Source: JAIYDQ01 sp031411055
GTDB lineage: Bacteria; Planctomycetota; Planctomycetia; Pirellulales; Pirellulaceae
Length of the DNA: 19,973 bases
Reading direction: 5' to 3'
Assembly (NCBI GenBank): GCA_031411055.1
Contig: JANOAI010000244.1
Location: 1-19,973 of the forward strand
In this document: positions 15,914 through 19,973 of the stretch, piece by piece
Layout of the letters: the number at the start of each line of letters is the position of its first letter
Numbering within the stretch: position 1 is the first letter of the stretch
The notes under the pieces: model-generated
What the model was told of the DNA's origin: nothing
Database searches by the model: none
Seen by the model: the letters and a program-made list of their open reading frames with translations, nothing else
Program-made: the position numbers and the translations under genes

Positions 15914-16381
15914 CTATTCGGCAGGAATCATTTTGCGCAAAGCATCGATGGATTCCTCGATCTGCTTCGCAACATCGACATACTTCTTTCCTACCCCGCC
16001 ATGCATGACTTCATCCAGTGCCCCATAGGCATCAACGAGTTTCTTTAACGTCTCTTTGGCTGCTGCCTTGGCCTCGTCAGTCGTCAAAACCTTTTGTGCC
16101 GTTGCTTCCATCTCTTCGAGAGTATGAGCGACGTCATGAAGCGCCCCATGCGCATCGTCGGGTTTTTCAGCTTCAAAAGCTGTCTTAATGGTCGCCTGAT
16201 ACCCCTCCAACGCCTTAAACGCCTCGGCCAGGGTTCGATTGGAAGCGTGATCATGCGAATGCCCGTGATCATGGTCATGATCGTCTTTCGCAACTGGTTT
16301 GGTCGAGTCGCAACCGACGAACGGTACGATTGTCATGAGCGAGATCGAAAGAAAGCAAATTCGAGCGAACACAATAAACAT
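15914..16381 (-). CDS. Putative His-rich helical lipoprotein
   Basis: 155 aa, ATG at 16381. A signal sequence ends in PFVGC (Cys24), an acceptable lipobox. It is followed by a histidine/aspartate tract DDHDHDHGHSHDH (33-45), typical of low-affinity binding of zinc, nickel or copper. Residues about 50-155 are Ala/Lys/Glu-rich and predicted to be three to four amphipathic helices, with further His residues (GALHDVAHTLEEM, EVMHGG). The next gene starts 8 nt after the stop and also encodes a His/Cys lipoprotein, so the pair may work on one metal in the envelope. The ribosome binding site is poor (AGG directly before the ATG). No family name is recognised. Confidence 0.82.
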   Translation of the reverse strand: MFIVFARICFLSISLMTIVPFVGCDSTKPVAKDDHDHDHGHSHDHASNRTLAEAFKALEGYQATIKTAFEAEKPDDAHGALHDVAHTLEEMEATAQKVLTTDEAKAAAKETLKKLVDAYGALDEVMHGGVGKKYVDVAKQIEESIDALRKMIPAE

Positions 16382-16665
16382 CCTAAAATTATCGTATGCG
16401 AAAAACGGAGACCCTTACGTTACGTCGGGCGATGAATCTTAGTTCTACCAAATTTCGAGTCTATCACGAAATATCGGCTTCAAATTTATTACACTTCGGC
16501 CTGGGATAGAGCCCTGGTTTTTTTCGCCAAGCGATCGTGCCGAACCGACCTTTTCTACCAAATTCGTCAGAGAGCAATCCATTATGCTCGTTGGCGATTG
16601 TGACGATCTTCCATTACAATACTTGTTTGCCATCAAATTTGTTCCAATGCCCTTGGATCTCAGTC
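16382..16665. other. Divergent intergenic region, lipoprotein pair / Uma2
   Basis: About 280 nt. The frame of the Uma2 gene is open upstream to a GTG at 16537, but those 43 codons show no resemblance to the family and the region more probably holds promoters for both units. No clear -35/-10 pair could be chosen. Confidence 0.4.
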
Positions 16666-17271
16666 ATGTCCGCGGTCGTTCGCCCTATCACTTTAGCCGA
16701 ATATGAAGCTCGGGAGCGAACCGCATTGACCAAGAGCGAGTACTGTCGCGGCGAAATGTTCGCGATGGCTGGTGGCTCACCAGAACACAGCTTGGTCGCC
16801 ACGAATTTTCTCGGCGAGGCCCGCCAACTACTTAAGGGCAAGCCCTGCGTTCCGTACAACAGCGATCTACGGATCAAAATCGATGCTACCGGACTGTATA
16901 CCTATCCGGACGCTTCGATCATATGTGGGCCTCCTCAAATCGATTCCGAGATCTCGGGGACGGTCTTAAATCCATCGGTCATCGTCGAAGTCTTGTCTGA
17001 ATCGACAGAGAGCTACGATCGCGGCAAGAAATCATCGCACTACCGACGTTTGGAATCACTGAACGAATTGATTCTTATTTCGCCGAATGAACCATTGGTC
17101 GAGATGTACACTCGCCGGGCTGATGGAACTTGGTCCTTCATCGAGCATCGCTCAATAACCGATACGCTGTTCATTGAATCGGTCGAAATCGCCATCCCCC
17201 TGAGCGAGCTCTACCGAAACGTTACCTTCCCGCCTCCAACCCCCGATGTATCCGATCAACCGCGTTCCTGA
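16666..17271 (+). CDS. Uma2-family protein (PD-(D/E)XK nuclease fold)
   Basis: 201 aa from the ATG at 16666, where the family begins: PITLAEYEARE. Family features are ALTKSEYCRGEMFAMAGGSPEHSLVATNFLG (18-50), VPYNSDLRIKI (62-72), YPDASIICG (Asp82), VIVEVLSEST (Glu108) and YDRGKKSSHYRRLESLNELILIS (117-139). Asp82 and Glu108 match the acidic residues of the restriction-endonuclease-like active site. Uma2 proteins are numerous in cyanobacteria and planctomycetes and their role is unsettled; they often lack a partner methylase, as here. Its TGA stop is directly followed by the ATG of the next gene, so translation is probably coupled even though the products seem unrelated. Confidence 0.92.
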   Translation: MSAVVRPITLAEYEARERTALTKSEYCRGEMFAMAGGSPEHSLVATNFLGEARQLLKGKPCVPYNSDLRIKIDATGLYTYPDASIICGPPQIDSEISGTVLNPSVIVEVLSESTESYDRGKKSSHYRRLESLNELILISPNEPLVEMYTRRADGTWSFIEHRSITDTLFIESVEIAIPLSELYRNVTFPPPTPDVSDQPRS

Positions 17272-18444
17272 ATGAAATCTTCATTGCGCTCATTCTCGTT
17301 GTTGTTCCCGTGCGCGTTCGCATTTTCTCTCGCGGTAAATGCTGCCGATGTGGCAACACCGCCCGCGAAGAAGAAACCCGAATTCCAATACGCATCGGGC
17401 GACATACAAATCGCCATTCCGACCGAAGCGGAAGCGAAGGTAAAATCTTTCGATGCGGAAAGCATCAAGAAAGTCGCCAAGTATCTCGACGACGGTGCTG
17501 TGGCTTGGCTGCGGGAGCGAAAGTGTGTCGCTTGTCATACGCCTGGAGCCTACCTGGTCGATCGACCCAGGCTCACCAAGCAGCTTGGCAAGCCAAACGA
17601 AGAAGTCCTGGCGGCCTTTATCGGAAGTATCGATGAGAAACCGAGAGATACGAAAGAAAAGCAAGGAGTCATCTACCATCTGCTGGCGGAACGGGCCGTT
17701 TGGCGCGCAGCCGGCCTTGTCCAATGGGACAAACACGTAACCAGCAAGACATCGGAACATACCGATCGAGCTTTGCGCATGATGCTGTTGCAGCAATCAA
17801 GTCACGGTGGCTTCTACATGGCCGATGCCGTGGAGATCCCTTACGAAACAACCGACTTCGAGCTTACCCAACATGCGGCGCGGGCGATTGTGGAAGCGCC
17901 GAGTTGGCTTGCAAGTCTCAACGATCCTGACCTGCTTCAGCGTATCGATCGACTGAAAAAATTCTTGCGTGAAGCGGAACCGCGTCATGACTATGATCGT
18001 GCGCTTCGGATCGGTTTGGCTTCATTCATGCCCGATGTTGTGACTCTCGAAAACAAAGCCGCCGATCTCGAAATGTTGTGGTCTAAGCAACATGCCGACG
18101 GGGGATGGTCGACGCGCGATATGTCGGAGGTGAACAACTGGAGTGCCCACATGACCGAGATCGTCGTCAAGCTGATTGAAGGTCTTCCTGATGCAGCCGA
18201 TCCACAAAGCGACCCGTACATGACAGCCCTCGCCATCTGTTTGCTTCGCGAAAGTGGCGTTTCTGCCGCCGACCCACGGCTTCAAAAAGGAATCGCTTGG
18301 TTAAAAAGCGAACTCCGCGTTACTGGCCGATGGTGGATGCATTCGCTCTATCGAGGGAACTATCATTTCAGCACCTACATCGCAACCGCCAAAGCGATGC
18401 AAGCACTTGCGATGTGCAACGAGATCCCGGAACTCGTGCCATAG
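17272..18444 (+). CDS. Secreted CxxCH protein with terpene cyclase/prenyltransferase-like (alpha/alpha) toroid
   Basis: 390 aa, ATG touching the Uma2 stop (TGAATG) with no separate ribosome binding site. Signal peptide 1-24 (cut after VNA). Near residue 72 a helix (GAVAWLRERKCVACHTPGAY) carries CVACH (C85, C88, H89), the form of a c-type heme site. It is followed by repeats like those of squalene-hopene cyclases: AVAWLRE, MMLLQQSSHGGFYM, EMLWSKQHADGGWST and GIAWLKSELRVTGRWWMHS, each with the Q-x-x-GGW type turn. The cyclase catalytic DxDD motif is not seen, so cyclisation is unlikely. This architecture recurs in planctomycetes, often annotated as squalene cyclase-like or cytochrome-like; function is unknown. 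Periplasmic location and possible heme binding are inferred. Confidence 0.88.
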   Translation: MKSSLRSFSLLFPCAFAFSLAVNAADVATPPAKKKPEFQYASGDIQIAIPTEAEAKVKSFDAESIKKVAKYLDDGAVAWLRERKCVACHTPGAYLVDRPRLTKQLGKPNEEVLAAFIGSIDEKPRDTKEKQGVIYHLLAERAVWRAAGLVQWDKHVTSKTSEHTDRALRMMLLQQSSHGGFYMADAVEIPYETTDFELTQHAARAIVEAPSWLASLNDPDLLQRIDRLKKFLREAEPRHDYDRALRIGLASFMPDVVTLENKAADLEMLWSKQHADGGWSTRDMSEVNNWSAHMTEIVVKLIEGLPDAADPQSDPYMTALAICLLRESGVSAADPRLQKGIAWLKSELRVTGRWWMHSLYRGNYHFSTYIATAKAMQALAMCNEIPELVP

Positions 18445-18472
18445 TGTTTTGTTCCAGCTCTGATTTTGGCAC

Positions 18473-18493
18473 CGACGGACTGGAAGTCCGTCG
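18473..18493. repeat. Perfect 9-bp stem hairpin, intergenic
   Basis: CGACGGACT and AGTCCGTCG flank a GGA loop, 29 bp after the stop of the CxxCH gene. It may act as an RNA 3' end structure, though no T-run follows, or it is a dispersed palindromic repeat. Confidence 0.65.
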
Positions 18494-18521
18494 TAATGGT
18501 TCAGCTCAACCTTCATTTTAA

Positions 18522-18551
18522 AGTGTGAACACGGACTAGCTAGATCACACT
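18522..18551. repeat. Inverted repeat AGTGTGA/TCACACT around a CTAGCTAG palindrome
   Basis: Arms 18522-18528 and 18545-18551 are exact reverse complements, and a perfect CTAGCTAG lies between them at 18536-18543. It lies 124 bp before the ECF sigma gene, so it could be an operator for it. Confidence 0.5.
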
Positions 18552-18674
18552 GCAGCTCGAATCACCGCTACGCAGAAGAACCGGGCACCCGAACGATTCA
18601 AAAATCTTACAAAAACGGAATGTAAGCGTGAGATTCGTGGAAATCCCGGTACTGTAGAGGGAAAGGAATCGCTA

Positions 18675-19268
18675 ATGTCGCCTCTTGAAACACGCCATAG
18701 TCTCATTTTACGACTCAAAAGCGAGCAGAATGAACTTGCTTGGCGAGACTTCGTAAGCGTGTACGAAACCTTTCTGGTTCGACTGGCTCGTCGGCAAGGT
18801 GTCCCTGAACGCCATATACCATATGTGACGCAACAGATTCTGTTGGCAATCGCTCGTTCCATCGATGGCTGGAAAGACGATGGCAACGCTGCTTCGTTCC
18901 GTCGCTGGCTCAACACGGTCGCGAGAAACGTCGTCATCCGATTCATGGCCCGCGAACGTCGACAACCCAATGGAATCGGCGGGAGCAATTTTGTGGCTTT
19001 GCTTCAAAATATTGAAAACAAACCTGACGATAAACATATTTCCGACTATCGGCACGAGCTGATAGTTTGGGCTGCCGAACAAGTGCGGCATGAATTCTTG
19101 GAAACAAGCTGGCGGGCCTTTTGGGCAGCCGTCATCGACGAACGACCGGTCGACCACGTTGCTTCCGAACTACAAATATCACCCGGTAGCATCTACATGT
19201 CGCGAAGCCGAATCATGGGTCGCATTCGCAAAAAAATTGCCGAGCATGGCTTGGATGACCACAAGTAA
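18675..19268 (+). CDS. ECF-type RNA polymerase sigma factor (short planctomycete group)
   Basis: 197 aa, with a good ribosome binding site (AGGGAAAGGA) before the ATG. The start TRHSLILRLKSEQNELAWRDF is typical of planctomycete ECF factors encoded beside Ser/Thr kinases. Region 2 includes WRDFVSVYETFLVRLARRQGV, then FRRWLNTVARNVVIRFMARERR. Region 4 is VDHVASELQISPGSIYMSRSRIMGRIRKKI, a helix-turn-helix. No anti-sigma factor follows. Instead the end overlaps a short frame that looks like the tail of a kinase gene, suggesting that its original partner kinase has been lost. Confidence 0.93.
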   Translation: MSPLETRHSLILRLKSEQNELAWRDFVSVYETFLVRLARRQGVPERHIPYVTQQILLAIARSIDGWKDDGNAASFRRWLNTVARNVVIRFMARERRQPNGIGGSNFVALLQNIENKPDDKHISDYRHELIVWAAEQVRHEFLETSWRAFWAAVIDERPVDHVASELQISPGSIYMSRSRIMGRIRKKIAEHGLDDHK

Positions 19269-19752
19269 GCTGCTCAATAAATTGCCGGCCCGTCGTTTTG
19301 AATCGGCCAAACAAATCGCTGAGATTCTCGAAGACTGCCTCGCGCATGCCCAGCAACCAAACACATCGCCCCTTCCGGAGCTTGTCCAGAAACTCCGATT
19401 AGTGAATCCGACGACGGCCGAAATCCGGACGCGAATACTTCACAAAATCGCGTTTCCAATCCTTCTCGTTGTCGCCGCTGTTGCCTTGTTTATTTTTCTG
19501 GGGTTAGGTTTTTTGCACGATCGAATCCGTCAGGAAACATCACCGAACATTACCAAGCCTTCCGTCGCTTCCAATGCGGGCGCTCTCTCCGAGGCTACTT
19601 CGCAAACCCATGATACAAAGTCTCCAGCCACCGAACCTTCCGATGTTTCGCCAAACGAGCGTTGGCAAGATGGAATCGACCAAACACTCAATGCGCTGAA
19701 CCAAGATCTCGACATCTTGCAAAGTACCTTCGTTGAACCAATCACGCCTTAA
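19255..19752 (+). pseudogene. Kinase C-terminal remnant plus membrane segment
   Basis: 165 aa from the ATG at 19255, overlapping the sigma factor by 14 nt; an ATG at 19246 is also possible. The first 40 residues, LPARRFESAKQIAEILEDCLAHAQQP, match the last helix of the kinase C-lobe and the following linker in planctomycete PknB-type kinases (the usual form is DPxxRFqSAxEVAxLLExCLAHxxQP). A transmembrane helix follows (66-87), then a Thr/Ser/Pro-rich tail, DERWQDGIDQTLNALN-like helix and stop. The glycine loop, HRD and DFG motifs are all absent, so it cannot be an active kinase. The reading frame is intact, so it may still be translated as a small membrane protein. A large in-frame deletion joining the sigma gene to the kinase tail is the simplest explanation. 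Confidence 0.7.
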
Positions 19753-19856
19753 TTCCCTTTTTCAAATCTTACGATAGCGAATACTGGCCTGATGAAAATT
19801 TCGAAACCTAGGCCATACAGCTGCTTTGAGGAAATGCGAATCGATACGAATATTTC

Positions 19857-19968
19857 CTCCCTCTCCCCCGGCTTTGCGGGGGAGGGCCGGGGTGAGGGGG
19901 CTGAGTTTCCAAGAGATTCAGCCCCTCACCCCCCAACCCCCTCTCCCCGAAGACGGGGAGAGGGGGAG
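19857..19968. repeat. GC-rich inverted repeat pair (BIME-like)
   Basis: The left unit (19857-19904) contains CCCTCTCCCCCGGCTTTG, then GGGTGAGGGGGCTGA. The right unit (19918-19968) carries TCAGCCCCTCACCCC and then GGGGAGAGGGGGAG, so the two are inverted copies around a 13-nt centre. Each unit also folds on itself. Similar CCCTCTCCC...GGGTGAGGG repeats are common between genes in planctomycetes and other bacteria. It lies about 100 bp after the last gene and may serve as a transcription end. The right copy nearly reaches the window edge. Confidence 0.8.
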
Positions 19969-19973
19969 TAATT

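Noticed and set aside
16537..16665. N-terminal extension of the Uma2 gene from GTG
   Set aside because: The extra residues do not resemble the family; the ATG at 16666 matches the usual start.
17310..17930. Several frames on both strands within the CxxCH protein gene
   Set aside because: They lack signal peptides or motifs; the main frame shows the repeat motifs throughout.

Overview
The window looks like chromosomal DNA of a planctomycete, most likely a Pirellulaceae relative (Rhodopirellula/Rubripirellula-like). This is an inference from gene content: a DUF1559 pilin-like protein, two PEP-CTERM (exosortase-sorted) surface proteins, two ECF sigma factors tied to Ser/Thr kinase sequences, a zinc-ribbon membrane kinase, a periplasmic CxxCH/terpene-cyclase-fold protein, a Uma2 protein and GC-rich palindromic intergenic repeats. 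No tRNA, rRNA, CRISPR array or complete transposon was seen.

Layout. 1-3898 (minus) is the N-terminal 1,299 codons of a giant Asn/Thr/Gly-rich autotransporter-like surface protein that runs off the left edge. 4271-5889 (minus) is a translationally coupled pair: an HpcH/HpaI-type aldolase followed by a serine lipase-like hydrolase. 6229-7677 (plus) is an exported Lys/Ala/Glu-rich coiled-coil protein with a C2-like end. It is followed at once by a 272-bp non-coding element with nested inverted repeats (7678-7949). 7990-9129 (minus) is a DUF1559 protein, divergent from a PEP-CTERM protein with a choice-anchor M-like domain (9246-10004). 10042-13455 (minus) is a membrane Ser/Thr kinase followed by an ECF sigma factor.

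13740-15257 (plus) is the most striking unit. A TTGACA/TATCAT promoter is followed by a cobalamin riboswitch and a leader, then a DUF1289 small cysteine protein, overlapping by 4 nt with a PEP-CTERM surface protein. This suggests a B12-controlled cell-surface protein, possibly for corrinoid capture.

15375-16381 (minus) encodes two lipoproteins with His/Cys metal-binding features in an operon. 16666-18444 (plus) is a Uma2 protein abutting (TGA|ATG) a secreted CxxCH/terpene-cyclase-like protein. 18675-19752 (plus) is an ECF sigma factor overlapping a short membrane protein that looks like the C-terminal remnant of a Ser/Thr kinase whose catalytic core is gone. The window ends in a GC-rich inverted repeat pair (19857-19968).

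Themes that tie the window together are envelope and surface proteins (giant repeat protein, pilin-like protein, two PEP-CTERM proteins, lipoproteins) and kinase/sigma signalling that could control such genes. Only the local couplings are supported by the sequence; any wider functional link is inference.
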